NCBI GenBank assembly: GCA_020722565.1
Contig: DYKO01000005.1
Location: 1 to 64,000 of the forward strand
Reading direction: 5' to 3'
DNA length: 64,000 nt
Source: Rikenella microfusus
Lineage (GTDB): Bacteria > Bacteroidota > Bacteroidia > Bacteroidales > Tenuifilaceae
Below are positions 9,202 to 17,978 of this stretch, one piece after another; positions within the stretch are counted from its first letter, which is position 1; each line of letters opens with the position of its first letter. The position numbers and the translations under genes were made by a program. Under the pieces are notes generated by a model, which worked only from the letters and a program-made list of their open reading frames with translations, was not told where the DNA came from and did not search any database.

Positions 9202-10770
9202 ATGAAAACACTAACAAGATTGTTACTGTTTATTGCTACAGTTTTACTGTTTACTAATACTGTAAACGCCCAAATGGATGAGTTGCCCAAAAGCGATACA
9301 GCAGGTATCACGGGTGGTGCTGTTATTGGTGCAGTTAACATTGATGGCAAAAATTACCAACAATTTGCCCTGAGAACCGATATTCCAATTGGGAAGTTCG
9401 GATTTGGCATTGACATTCAGTTGCTTTTTGACGAAAACGGACAAATCAGGAAGGATGAATGGGACGAGTGGCAGGATTACATTGACAAAATCTACTACAT
9501 CCGTTACGGTAAAAAAGATGATCCATTCTACATCAGAATGGGAGGTTTGGATTACACCTACCTTGGTTACTCCAACATTGTTAATGGGTACTCCAACATG
9601 GTGCAGTACCCCAGCCGCAGGCGTTACGGTGGAGAGCTATCGTTCTGGATCCCTGCCGAGCGCTACAAGGGTATGCCCATTGCTGGCGGCGAATTCTTTT
9701 TTAACGACATCAAAGAGGTTTTTGTTGAGGATCCCAGAAAACCATCGATGCTAATTGGTAGCCGAATCTTCTATCGTCCCTTAAGATTTCTAGAAATAGG
9801 AGTATCGGCAGTAGCCGATCTTAATGAGTATAATGCATTTGAAGATAGAGACGGCGATGGCATCCCCAACCTGATAGACTTGTACCCCACCAACAAGACC
9901 CTGGCCACAGAAATGGATAAGATCACCCCAACGGAGTGGGACCACCTATTAAACGATACTTTCTGGGGTTCAACCCGAGAGGAAGCATATCAGAATCTTT
10001 TATCGTTAGGACTTGTACCTGCTGACACCATTCGCATGGCCGATCTTTTCAATCTCAACAAACAAGCATCTAAAATGTATGCCTACAGCTTTGACATAGG
10101 CATTCCAATAGCACGTAAGGAGAACTTTAAGTTCGATATATATTCGCATGTTACTCAACTTCGGGGTCAGAATAGAACCTACGGATGGGGGGTTGCCATC
10201 CCGGGTATTCGTATGATTATTGGTACAGGCAGCGTTAATAACTTTTTCACCTTTAAAGCAGAATACAGGCACTCCTCCAAAGAATTTCTTTTTGGTTACT
10301 TCAATAACACCTACGAGCTTGAAAGAGCCCAGTTTATCGGGAGAGATAGTGTAATTACCAAGCAACAAAGATTGCTTGCCATACAACAGGAACTTAATGG
10401 TGTTTACGCCAGTGCTGAGATGAACATGTTTGGCTATGTAGTGGGCTATGCTGGATATCAGGACCTAATTGGAAATGACAAATCGCATGTGCGTTCGCTG
10501 CATGGTGAAATCCGCATGGGGGAAACCCTAAAAAAAATGATACATTTCGCCGACCTAAAGGGTTATTATATTCAAAACAATGTTCAGGATTTCAGGCAGT
10601 GGAAAACCCCCAGCACCCTTATGGGCTTCAATATAGGATATAACTATAAGGGGGCAATTGTTGGCATCGATTACCGGTGGACATTTCAGGATCTGAACGG
10701 CAACGGGGCAATCAAAGGCGATGGAGAGACTATAAAAACCATCAGTTTTAGGACAGCAGTATCATTCTAA
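9202..10770 (+). CDS. Outer-membrane beta-barrel protein with a calcium-type DxDGDGIPN motif
   Basis: A 522-residue protein with a Sec signal peptide ending VNAQ near residue 24. The mature protein has alternating aromatic strands typical of a porin-like barrel (for example FYIRMGGLDYTYLGYSN, GGELSFWIPAERYKG) and ends in a strand, SFRTAVSF, with a terminal phenylalanine as in barrels recognised by BamA. Around residues 213-226 it carries EDRDGDGIPNLIDLYP, a thrombospondin type 3-like calcium-binding motif. The family was not identified further; no plug domain is visible, so it is not a TonB-dependent receptor. Confidence 0.75.
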   Translation: MKTLTRLLLFIATVLLFTNTVNAQMDELPKSDTAGITGGAVIGAVNIDGKNYQQFALRTDIPIGKFGFGIDIQLLFDENGQIRKDEWDEWQDYIDKIYYIRYGKKDDPFYIRMGGLDYTYLGYSNIVNGYSNMVQYPSRRRYGGELSFWIPAERYKGMPIAGGEFFFNDIKEVFVEDPRKPSMLIGSRIFYRPLRFLEIGVSAVADLNEYNAFEDRDGDGIPNLIDLYPTNKTLATEMDKITPTEWDHLLNDTFWGSTREEAYQNLLSLGLVPADTIRMADLFNLNKQASKMYAYSFDIGIPIARKENFKFDIYSHVTQLRGQNRTYGWGVAIPGIRMIIGTGSVNNFFTFKAEYRHSSKEFLFGYFNNTYELERAQFIGRDSVITKQQRLLAIQQELNGVYASAEMNMFGYVVGYAGYQDLIGNDKSHVRSLHGEIRMGETLKKMIHFADLKGYYIQNNVQDFRQWKTPSTLMGFNIGYNYKGAIVGIDYRWTFQDLNGNGAIKGDGETIKTISFRTAVSF

Positions 10771-10784
10771 TTGGTATAATTCAT

Positions 10785-10816
10785 AAAAAAAGGAGCCATG
10801 ATGGCTCCTTTTTTTT
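10785..10816. terminator. Bidirectional terminator between the OMP gene and the symporter gene
   Basis: A perfect stem AAAAAAAGGAGCC / GGCTCCTTTTTTTT around a five-base loop, with T-runs on both strands. It serves the convergent genes ending at 10770 and 10815. Confidence 0.9.
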
Positions 10817-12266
10817 ATTGTTGTTCAGATTTATGGATTAAAAACGTAGCTGCAACTGCTACCAAAAATGTAGCCAAGAAATTGACAAGTTTTGCGGTTA
10901 CCACAGCGTCCCTTCCTGTACTAATCCAGGTTATGGTAAAAATTAGTCCAAATATCATTGTAACAAGGGCTGCACGACCATGGAACCTTCGCCAAAAAAG
11001 TGTGAGCAGTATTACCACCGAAAAGGTACAGCCAATACCTGCCCAAACGTAGCTAACCAGTGTAAAAATTACTTTTTGAGGTGACAGATATGCAATAACC
11101 AAAGCTATGATGGCTATAATAGCTGTAATAGCTCTTGATTGCCACAACAAGCTACTGGGGGAAAGGTTCTTTCGTAACGGTTTTACAATATTCTCACTAA
11201 GTTCAGTAGCCGAAAGCACCAAAAGCGAATCGGCTGTTGATATCATTGCAGCAATGGCACCAGTAATAAGCAATGAGGCAACCACTGGTGGAAAAATTTT
11301 CATCAGTGTTGCCGGCATAACATACTCCCTATCAGGAAGGCTCTCCGGCCCAAATATAGCCAAACCGATTATACCAAGTAACATGGCCCCTAAGTATGCT
11401 ATTACAGTCCAGGTTATCCCTACATTTCGGGCCAGTTTAGCCTGTTTTCTATCGCTTATAGCCATAAAACGCAAGGTTAACTGGGGCATTCCGCCCAAAT
11501 ACCCAAAAAACCAACTAAATCCTCCAACCATAAACATACCTGCTGTAGCACCCTTTAGACCATTAAATATCGACAAATGGTTAGGACTTGCAATGGTAAG
11601 AGCCTGAACAACCGATTGAGAATAAACCTCTGGATGATTTGCCAAATAGATTAAGCCTACAATAGGTCCAACTGTTAACGTAAAAATCATCAACAGAGCC
11701 TGAATGACATCGGTATAAACAACGCTCTGAAAACCTCCGTATATGGTATATGGGATAATTATGAGCGCAGTAATTAACATGCCCCATTGTGCATCGATTC
11801 CAAACATTGTGTGAAACGTTTTGCCTCCGCCAAGAAACTGTGCCCCAACATAAAGGAAAAAGAAAAAGACAATGGTGGAGCTACTAACTAAGCGAATTAA
11901 GGATGCCACCTCGCCATGACGGGCTGCCAGATAATCGGAAAAGGTATTGGCCGAGTAGCGATCGGCCTCATCGCGCAGGCGCCAAGCCAAAAACCACCAA
12001 GCCGTTATGATACCTACCACACAACCAATGGCCGTCCAAATTTCGGCAATGCCCATGGCATAAGCTGCACCAGGCAACCCCAGTAAAGCCCACGACGACT
12101 CACCCGTAGCTCGTTCGGATAGAGCCGCTACCCATCCGGGCAACTTTCGACCAGCAATGGCATAATCGGTATGACTTTTTACCTTTCGGCCCTGGTATAT
12201 TCCCCACGATACAAGAAAAACAATGTAGGCAACCATTACAATGGCTAACTGAAAACTTGAAGACAT
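10815..12266 (-). CDS. putP: Sodium:solute symporter, PutP-like (probable proline transporter)
   Basis: A 483-residue inner-membrane protein of the SSS family with about 13 transmembrane helices, the normal length. The segment SDYLAARHG near residue 108, the early SERATGESSWALLGLPGAAY and the central YTIYGGFQSVVYTDVIQALLM match PutP-type transporters, which couple Na+ entry to proline uptake. Substrate assignment rests on overall similarity and is less certain than the family. It is monocistronic, convergent with the OMP gene and divergent from the radical SAM gene. Confidence 0.85.
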   Translation of the reverse strand: MSSSFQLAIVMVAYIVFLVSWGIYQGRKVKSHTDYAIAGRKLPGWVAALSERATGESSWALLGLPGAAYAMGIAEIWTAIGCVVGIITAWWFLAWRLRDEADRYSANTFSDYLAARHGEVASLIRLVSSSTIVFFFFLYVGAQFLGGGKTFHTMFGIDAQWGMLITALIIIPYTIYGGFQSVVYTDVIQALLMIFTLTVGPIVGLIYLANHPEVYSQSVVQALTIASPNHLSIFNGLKGATAGMFMVGGFSWFFGYLGGMPQLTLRFMAISDRKQAKLARNVGITWTVIAYLGAMLLGIIGLAIFGPESLPDREYVMPATLMKIFPPVVASLLITGAIAAMISTADSLLVLSATELSENIVKPLRKNLSPSSLLWQSRAITAIIAIIALVIAYLSPQKVIFTLVSYVWAGIGCTFSVVILLTLFWRRFHGRAALVTMIFGLIFTITWISTGRDAVVTAKLVNFLATFLVAVAATFLIHKSEQQ

Positions 12267-12386
12267 AGTTCGTATAATTTTTCATTATCAGCCTAAATTT
12301 ATAAAAGCACCCCTAACTAAACAAATCAACCTATTGATTTTGTAAATTAAAATTTTGTAAATTGTGAAATATTGAACTAATGCAGC

Positions 12387-13400
12387 ATGGAAGCACTCCA
12401 TTACATCAAATTAGAAAACCAATGGGTAAAGTGTGAACTGTGTCCCCATGAGTGTAAACTTAAACCCGGAGGAACCGGATTATGCAATACCCGTGTAAAC
12501 GATAATGGCACGCTTCGGGTCAAAAATTATGGAGTAATTGCCTCATCGGGGCTGGATCCAATTGAAAAGAAACCGCTGTACCACTACCATCCTGGTAAAA
12601 AGATTTTTTCCATAGGTGGCTACGGCTGTAACCTACACTGCCTGTTCTGCCAAAACCACGAGATATCGCAGTACGTACCTGATGATATTGGTAGTTTCAG
12701 AACCTTTGAACCGCAGGATATTGTGACAAAAGCATCCATTTTACCCGAAAATATAGGCATAGCTTATACCTATACTGAGCCAACAGTGTTTTTTGAACTG
12801 ATGCTTGCAACAGCCCAACGCGCGAGGGAACAAAATCTTAAAAATGTAATGGTTTCCAATGGCTTTATTTATTCTAAGCCTTTACTGGAGCTACTCACCG
12901 TAATCGATGCCTTCAATGTCGACCTAAAATCTTTTACCGATAGTTTTTATAAAAAAATAACGGGTGGCAGGTTAATCCATGTACTCGAAAATTTAAAAGC
13001 GATTAAAAAGAACGGCAAGCACCTTGAAATTACTTTTTTAGTGATACCAGACCTAAACGATTCAGCATCAGAAGCAAGCGCAATGTTCAAATGGATTGCC
13101 CAGGAACTTGGAAACGATACCCCAATACATATAAATCGTTACTATCCGGCATACCGACTAAGCAACCCACCCACACCGCCCAAAAAACTGTTTGAACTGT
13201 ATGAACTTGCCACAGAACAATTAAAATTTGTATATATAGGAAATTTGCATGGGGCAGAGAGTAGGGTTACAAATACCCACTGCCCATCGTGCAACAGCAT
13301 ACTAATTGAGCGGCAAGGGTATAATATCTCATTTAAAATGCTAAACAGTGCTGGTTACTGCAAGGTATGCGGTTACGGGCCAGTAATAGTAATGGATTAA
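12387..13400 (+). CDS. amrS: AmmeMemoRadiSam-type radical SAM protein
   Basis: A 337-residue radical SAM enzyme. The 4Fe-4S motif is C81-x3-C85-x2-C88 (GCNLHCLFCQ). It is preceded by an N-terminal cysteine cluster (C16, C19, C23, C33 in CELCPHECKLKPGGTGLC), typical of the AmrS/PflA-like subfamily. A C-terminal CPSC...CKVC pair may bind zinc. The usual genomic partners (AMMECR1 and Memo domain proteins) are not adjacent. The reaction catalysed is unknown; other members modify proteins or are annotated as glycyl-radical activating enzymes. It overlaps the stop of the convergent nitroreductase gene by four bases. Confidence 0.85.
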   Translation: MEALHYIKLENQWVKCELCPHECKLKPGGTGLCNTRVNDNGTLRVKNYGVIASSGLDPIEKKPLYHYHPGKKIFSIGGYGCNLHCLFCQNHEISQYVPDDIGSFRTFEPQDIVTKASILPENIGIAYTYTEPTVFFELMLATAQRAREQNLKNVMVSNGFIYSKPLLELLTVIDAFNVDLKSFTDSFYKKITGGRLIHVLENLKAIKKNGKHLEITFLVIPDLNDSASEASAMFKWIAQELGNDTPIHINRYYPAYRLSNPPTPPKKLFELYELATEQLKFVYIGNLHGAESRVTNTHCPSCNSILIERQGYNISFKMLNSAGYCKVCGYGPVIVMD

Positions 13401-13969
13401 TACTTCCAAATCAACTCATCGATACTGCGTTTGGGAACATTGTGCGTTTTATTTTCATTGCGACAGTAAACCACGCTACCACTATCAGGCATTGGTTCTA
13501 TGACCACCCTTCCCACCGGGTAACCCAAAGCAATAACCAGAGCTACATTTAGATGCGGAGGGAGGTTAAACTTCTTTTCAATTTTCGACTTATTCACCGA
13601 AGCAATAATGCAGCCTCCCATACCCTGTTCAACAGCACCCAAAAGAATGATTTGCGCTACGATACCCAGATCCCAAAGGGTAGATGATGAAATATTTTGA
13701 TCCTCCAGAATGATAATATAGGCCGACGGCCGTTCTCCCTCCTCTGGTCCCTCCCAGTCCTTGAGATAACCCGCACATCCCAGAGTGTCAAAAAACCTGT
13801 TACACAGGCTAGGTTCATTCACCAAAATATACTTGAGCGGTTGTAAATTTCTGGCCGAAGGGCAGTAACGGGCAATCTCCACCAATTGGGTTAATAAGGC
13901 AATTGCTACCGCTCGGCTCTGATCGAACCGGCGGTAGCTTCGGTTTCGGATAACAATATCCCTGAGCAC
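13397..13969 (-). CDS. Nitroreductase family protein
   Basis: A 190-residue flavin-dependent oxidoreductase of the nitroreductase fold. The FMN-binding N-terminus IRNRSYRRFDQS and the following ARYCPSARNLQPLKYILV are characteristic, as is the late LNVALVIALGYPVG. The substrate is unknown. The start is GTG at 13967-13969, directly abutting the stop codon of the upstream superoxide dismutase gene, which suggests translational coupling and shared expression in redox stress. Confidence 0.85.
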   Translation of the reverse strand: MLRDIVIRNRSYRRFDQSRAVAIALLTQLVEIARYCPSARNLQPLKYILVNEPSLCNRFFDTLGCAGYLKDWEGPEEGERPSAYIIILEDQNISSSTLWDLGIVAQIILLGAVEQGMGGCIIASVNKSKIEKKFNLPPHLNVALVIALGYPVGRVVIEPMPDSGSVVYCRNENKTHNVPKRSIDELIWKY

Positions 13970-14557
13970 CTATTTAGCCGCTAGAAATCGTTTTTCAATT
14001 ATGCTCCAATCGATGATGCTCCAGAATGCCTGAATATATTCGGGACGACGATTCTGATAGTCAAGGTAATATGCATGTTCCCACACATCGCAGGTCAAAA
14101 GGGGTTTTTGCCCCTTACGTAAGGGATTCCCCGCATTAGATTCCTGAGTAATTGCCAATTTACCATTAGTATCAACAACAAGCCATGCCCATCCCGAGCC
14201 AAAAAGGGTTGCTGCGGCAGTAGAGAACTTTGATTTGAACTCATCAAATGAGCCAAAAGTTTCAACTAATAACCACATGAACTCACCTTCGGGCTGTTGC
14301 TTCGGCAATGGGCTAAAGGTTTCAAAATAAAAGGTATGATTCCATACCTGAGCGCCATTATTAAAAATGGGACCCTCTGCCTCCAGAATAATCTGCTCCA
14401 GGGTTGCATTCTCAAATGGCGTTCCGGGAATCAAACTGTTTAAATTGTTTACGTATGCCTGATGATGCTTACCATAGTGAAATTCTATGGTTCTCTCTGA
14501 AATTGCCTGTGAAACGGCATTCATTGCGTAGGGCAATTTTGGTAATTCATGTTTCAT
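13970..14557 (-). CDS. sodB: Superoxide dismutase, iron type
   Basis: A 195-residue Fe/Mn superoxide dismutase. The four metal ligands are H27, H74, D157 and H161. Active-site residues point to the iron form: Q70 in NNGAQVWNH is the FeSOD glutamine, and the ESNAGNP segment near residues 139-145 lacks the MnSOD glutamine. It forms a two-gene unit with the nitroreductase, its stop being followed at once by the partner start. A second, Mn-type enzyme lies at 17295-17909. Metal specificity is inferred from residues only. Confidence 0.93.
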   Translation of the reverse strand: MKHELPKLPYAMNAVSQAISERTIEFHYGKHHQAYVNNLNSLIPGTPFENATLEQIILEAEGPIFNNGAQVWNHTFYFETFSPLPKQQPEGEFMWLLVETFGSFDEFKSKFSTAAATLFGSGWAWLVVDTNGKLAITQESNAGNPLRKGQKPLLTCDVWEHAYYLDYQNRRPEYIQAFWSIIDWSIIEKRFLAAK

Positions 14558-14617
14558 AAGTACAAAAATTTTAATATTATTATGAATATCTGAAAGATAT
14601 GTTATTATCTAAAACAA

Positions 14618-14721
14618 GCACTAACACTTGAATGAACCGCTAAGGGTTTGCCGTAGGCAAACACCCATATTTTGGCTCCGCCGAGCTCGTAAAAAGCACC
14701 CGATTGTTCATATGTGTATGC
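14618..14721. repeat. Imperfect 104-base inverted-repeat element with nested hairpins
   Basis: The ends GCACTAACACTTGAATGAAC and the reverse complement of GATTGTTCATATGTGTATGC are related. Inside is a perfect hairpin GTTTGCC-GTA-GGCAAAC (14646-14662) and a second GCTC/GAGC dyad near 14675-14685. It is richer in GC than the flanks and codes for nothing. It could be an intergenic repeat of MITE/REP type or an attC-like site; no second copy was noticed in this window. It follows the SpoIIE-type gene but lacks a T-run, so it is not a normal terminator. Confidence 0.45.
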
Positions 14722-14762
14722 AAAAACGCTGTCTTACATGGTTGTTTCATGATTCAGAATTA

Positions 14763-17198
14763 TTAAAGTTGAACAGCCATAATTAGAATATCATCGGTTT
14801 GGTTCTCTGCTTCACCCTTCCATTTCTCAAGGGTTTGAAATATAATATTTTTTTGCTCACTAAGCGGGAAGTTCTTGATATCGTTAATCATCATTCTAAA
14901 TTGCTGATAACCAAACTTTTTATTATTAAGTCCGCCAAACTGATCGGCAAAACCGTCGGTAAATAGGTAAACCACATCGCCCTGATTAAGTTTCACGGAT
15001 ATCTCTGAAAATTTTTCCATTTTATCAAAGAAAGCAATAGGCATCCTATCGGGCTTAATTTCAATAAGATTTGGACCAATATTAACTATTCTTTCGGATG
15101 GTTGAATGTTGGCATTAGTTCTAATAATGATGGGCATATTTGCTCCGGCATAGGTAAAAATACCAGAAGACCTTTCAAATGTACAAAAGACTATATCCAT
15201 ACCATCGTGGCTATCATCTTCATGACCGCCCTGACGGAGAGCAGTAATTACATTTTCTCTAAGTGCTCCAAGTATAGCAGCAGGGGAAGTTTTTTGAGTA
15301 TTAGCAATCATGTCGTTAATCATAGATATTCCCAGCATACTCATAAATCCGCCGGGAACGCCATGTCCTGTGCAATCGGCCACAGCAAATCCTACCCGTC
15401 CGGCACAATTTCCAACCCAGTAGAAATCGCCTCCCACCGTTTCTTTTGGCAGATAAAGTACGAAAAAGTCCCTAAAGAATTGTCCCATTTGAAGATCGCT
15501 AGGGAAAACAGCCTGTTGAATTTTTCGGGCATACTCTATGGATTCTCCTAAATCAGTAAGAATGTTAATTATCCTATCGCGCTGGTAAACCACAAGATTT
15601 TTCTGTCGTTCAATTTCATCGCGTTGGTCTTCAAGTTCCTTTCGTTGAATTGCAACTGAGATTCGTTGGTTTTCAACCTCCTGTAAGGCTTGCCTTCGCT
15701 TAAACAAACTATACAACAAACCCGCAGTTAGGCCAACTAATGCGGTTCCCACAAATACTAAAAGTAAAGATAACCTTATTCGAAGTTTTCTTTTCGATTC
15801 TATTTCACGAAGTTTGGACTCAAACCTATCGTAATTTTCCCGAACAATTTTATCATACTCGGCTTTTAGCAGGATGCTGATAATTTGTTTCATGGTTTTG
15901 GCACCAGCTAACGAGTCTTTAACCTCAACATAATATCTGTAATGCTTTAATGCACTTTGACAATCGTTGGAGCTAAGGCTAAATTGGTAAAGAGTTTTAT
16001 GTGATTCGGCTATTAAATCATTCATTTTATGATTACGGGCAGTATCCAAAACTTCATTGATCAGTTTTACTGCACCATCCCTATTGCCGGTCTCAAATAA
16101 AACCATGGCAAGTTTTAACTTTGATTCGGATATTCCTCGGGGTTCATCTAGTTTAGTATAATCAGCAAGGGCTCTACCTAAAAAATCTTTAGCTTTTTCG
16201 TAGAGTTTTATTTTATAATAAGTTTCGCCCATAAAACGGTAAACATTAGCAACCCCGCCTCTATCGAGCAAGACTAGTTTTAGGTTTAAAGCGTCCTCAA
16301 AATAAGTAAGTGCACTATCAATTTTGTCTTGTAAAAGATAAACCGAACCAATATTCATCAATGAATTTGAGATACCCCGCTTATCATTGAGTTGAATCTT
16401 AATATCCCATGATGTTTTTAAATGCTCCAGAGCTTTTTTATAATCACCAATATCGCGATAAATCAACCCTATGTTGTTGTGCTGGTATGATTCACCTAAT
16501 TTGTCGCTAACCTCAACCCTAATGGAGAGCGCCTTATAAAAGAAATCGAGTGCTGTAGAAAATGCACCTTGCTCCCAAAAAAGAATTCCCATACTATTAA
16601 GAACCGCAGCTATTCCCGATTTATCGTTAATTCTCTCGCGTATGGAAAGTGAACTGTAATAAAGATCAAGTGCCTCGTTGTACCTGCCAATCTGAGTGTA
16701 AACCATCCCCAACCCATACTTTGCTTCAGCCAAGCTGGTAGAATCGTTAATAGAATTGGCCCTTTCAATAGCTAAGGAATAGTAAAAAATTGAGCTGTCG
16801 TTTTGATCTGTTCTCCGAAAGTAATACCCAATTTTATTATAGGTACTAATCAATCCATTGTAGTTTTTTGTGGAAATAAAATCGGATTTTGCTCTGCGAA
16901 GCCAATACATTGCAGAATCAACCTGATTTAATTCAAACTCTGTTACACCTAAGTAAAACTGACCCCAGGCTTTACCCGGTAAATAATTAATTTTATCGGA
17001 TGATTTAAGTAACCCAAAAGCTACCTTTTGGGCTGCGCTAAATTCTCTGGCTCTAACTAATGAATTAATGCTATTTATTTGGATGTTTATTTTAGCCGTA
17101 TCAAGTGTAACAAATTCTTGTGCCATCATAATTAATGGCGATAAAAAAAACAAACCCAGTAAATGGAGCACAATGCCAGAGGAGTATATAAAACGCAT
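14763..17198 (-). CDS. TPR-repeat sensor with C-terminal SpoIIE-type serine phosphatase domain
   Basis: An 811-residue protein. An N-terminal signal peptide (MRFIYSSGIVLHLLGLFFLS) leads to a region of tandem TPR repeats (about residues 45-440; repeated units such as YNEALDLYYSSLSIRE). A single transmembrane helix follows near residues 470-500, then a charged coiled coil, then a PP2C-like SpoIIE domain from about 560 to the end. Metal-binding motifs include KETVGGDFYWV, VADCTGHGVPGGFMSMLG and LFTDGFADQFGG. The likely layout is a periplasmic TPR sensor controlling a cytoplasmic phosphatase that acts on an anti-sigma-factor antagonist; no such partner is encoded nearby. Confidence 0.88.
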   Translation of the reverse strand: MRFIYSSGIVLHLLGLFFLSPLIMMAQEFVTLDTAKINIQINSINSLVRAREFSAAQKVAFGLLKSSDKINYLPGKAWGQFYLGVTEFELNQVDSAMYWLRRAKSDFISTKNYNGLISTYNKIGYYFRRTDQNDSSIFYYSLAIERANSINDSTSLAEAKYGLGMVYTQIGRYNEALDLYYSSLSIRERINDKSGIAAVLNSMGILFWEQGAFSTALDFFYKALSIRVEVSDKLGESYQHNNIGLIYRDIGDYKKALEHLKTSWDIKIQLNDKRGISNSLMNIGSVYLLQDKIDSALTYFEDALNLKLVLLDRGGVANVYRFMGETYYKIKLYEKAKDFLGRALADYTKLDEPRGISESKLKLAMVLFETGNRDGAVKLINEVLDTARNHKMNDLIAESHKTLYQFSLSSNDCQSALKHYRYYVEVKDSLAGAKTMKQIISILLKAEYDKIVRENYDRFESKLREIESKRKLRIRLSLLLVFVGTALVGLTAGLLYSLFKRRQALQEVENQRISVAIQRKELEDQRDEIERQKNLVVYQRDRIINILTDLGESIEYARKIQQAVFPSDLQMGQFFRDFFVLYLPKETVGGDFYWVGNCAGRVGFAVADCTGHGVPGGFMSMLGISMINDMIANTQKTSPAAILGALRENVITALRQGGHEDDSHDGMDIVFCTFERSSGIFTYAGANMPIIIRTNANIQPSERIVNIGPNLIEIKPDRMPIAFFDKMEKFSEISVKLNQGDVVYLFTDGFADQFGGLNNKKFGYQQFRMMINDIKNFPLSEQKNIIFQTLEKWKGEAENQTDDILIMAVQL

Positions 17199-17225
17199 GC
17201 GAATATTTTTTACCCTCTAAAAATA

Positions 17226-17254
17226 CAAAAAAAAGCGACCGGGAAGCCGGTCGC
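17226..17254 (-). terminator. Rho-independent terminator of the Mn-type superoxide dismutase gene
   Basis: The stem GCGACCGG / CCGGTCGC (17235-17242 and 17247-17254) is followed on the minus strand by eight T residues. Confidence 0.85.
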
Positions 17255-17294
17255 CCAACCAAAACATAAACCAAACCAAACTATTTGAAACTAC

Positions 17295-17909
17295 TTATAA
17301 TTTACTAATAGCCATTTGCAATTTACTCTCAACTGCCTTCCAGTCGATTACGTTCCAGAAATTTTGAATATACTCAGGTCTTCGATTTTGATACTTAAGA
17401 TAGTAGGCATGTTCCCAAACGTCGAGACCCAAAATTGGGATGCCCTTAATTTCAGCAACATCCATTAAAGGATTATCCTGATTTGGTGTGGAAAAAACCT
17501 TAAGGGAGCCATCGGACCAAACCAACCAAGCCCAACCGGAACCAAAACGGGTTGCCGCTGCGTTAGAAAACTTCTCCTTAAATTCGTTGAACGAACCAAA
17601 AAATTTTTCAATTAAATTTAATAGTTCGCCCTGTGGTCGCCCGCCTCCGTTAGGCGACATGATTTCCCAAAAAAGGTTGTGGTTGTAATAACCTCCTCCG
17701 TTGTTTCGAACAGCAGGTGAAAGTTTTGATACATCCTTTAATATCTCCTCAATTGGCAGAGCTGTAAGGGAAGTGCCCTCAATGGCTGCATTAAGATTAT
17801 TGGTATAGCCGCCATGATGCTTATTGTAATGAATATCCATGGTCATAGCATCAATATAAGGCTCAAGAGCCTTGTAGTCGTACTTTAGAGCTGGTAATTG
17901 AAAAGCCAT
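17295..17909 (-). CDS. sodA: Superoxide dismutase, manganese type
   Basis: A 204-residue Fe/Mn superoxide dismutase with ligands H27, H77, D163 and H167. Here the discriminating residues are of the manganese form: G73 in [13 protein letters not shown] and Q144 in STPNQDNPL, as in bacterial MnSOD. It differs clearly from the Fe-type enzyme at 13970-14557. It is monocistronic with its own terminator, so the two enzymes can be regulated separately. Metal specificity is inferred from residues. Confidence 0.93.
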   Translation of the reverse strand: MAFQLPALKYDYKALEPYIDAMTMDIHYNKHHGGYTNNLNAAIEGTSLTALPIEEILKDVSKLSPAVRNNGGGYYNHNLFWEIMSPNGGGRPQGELLNLIEKFFGSFNEFKEKFSNAAATRFGSGWAWLVWSDGSLKVFSTPNQDNPLMDVAEIKGIPILGLDVWEHAYYLKYQNRRPEYIQNFWNVIDWKAVESKLQMAISKL

Positions 17910-17978
17910 AACTTGTTATTTTTATTAATTCTAAATAACAAACAATGGCAATTAAAAAAAGTTCAAAAAAATGTAAAA

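Noticed and set aside
11107-11607. 166-codon plus-strand frame inside the symporter gene
   Set aside because: Shadow on the opposite strand of clear membrane helices; no start region or motif.
15102-15551. 149-codon plus-strand frame inside the SpoIIE-type gene
   Set aside because: Antisense shadow of a gene with complete catalytic motifs; composition is not protein-like.
17235-17254. Hairpin near sodA considered as a small RNA or repeat
   Set aside because: GC-rich stem plus T-run on the minus strand is a normal terminator.
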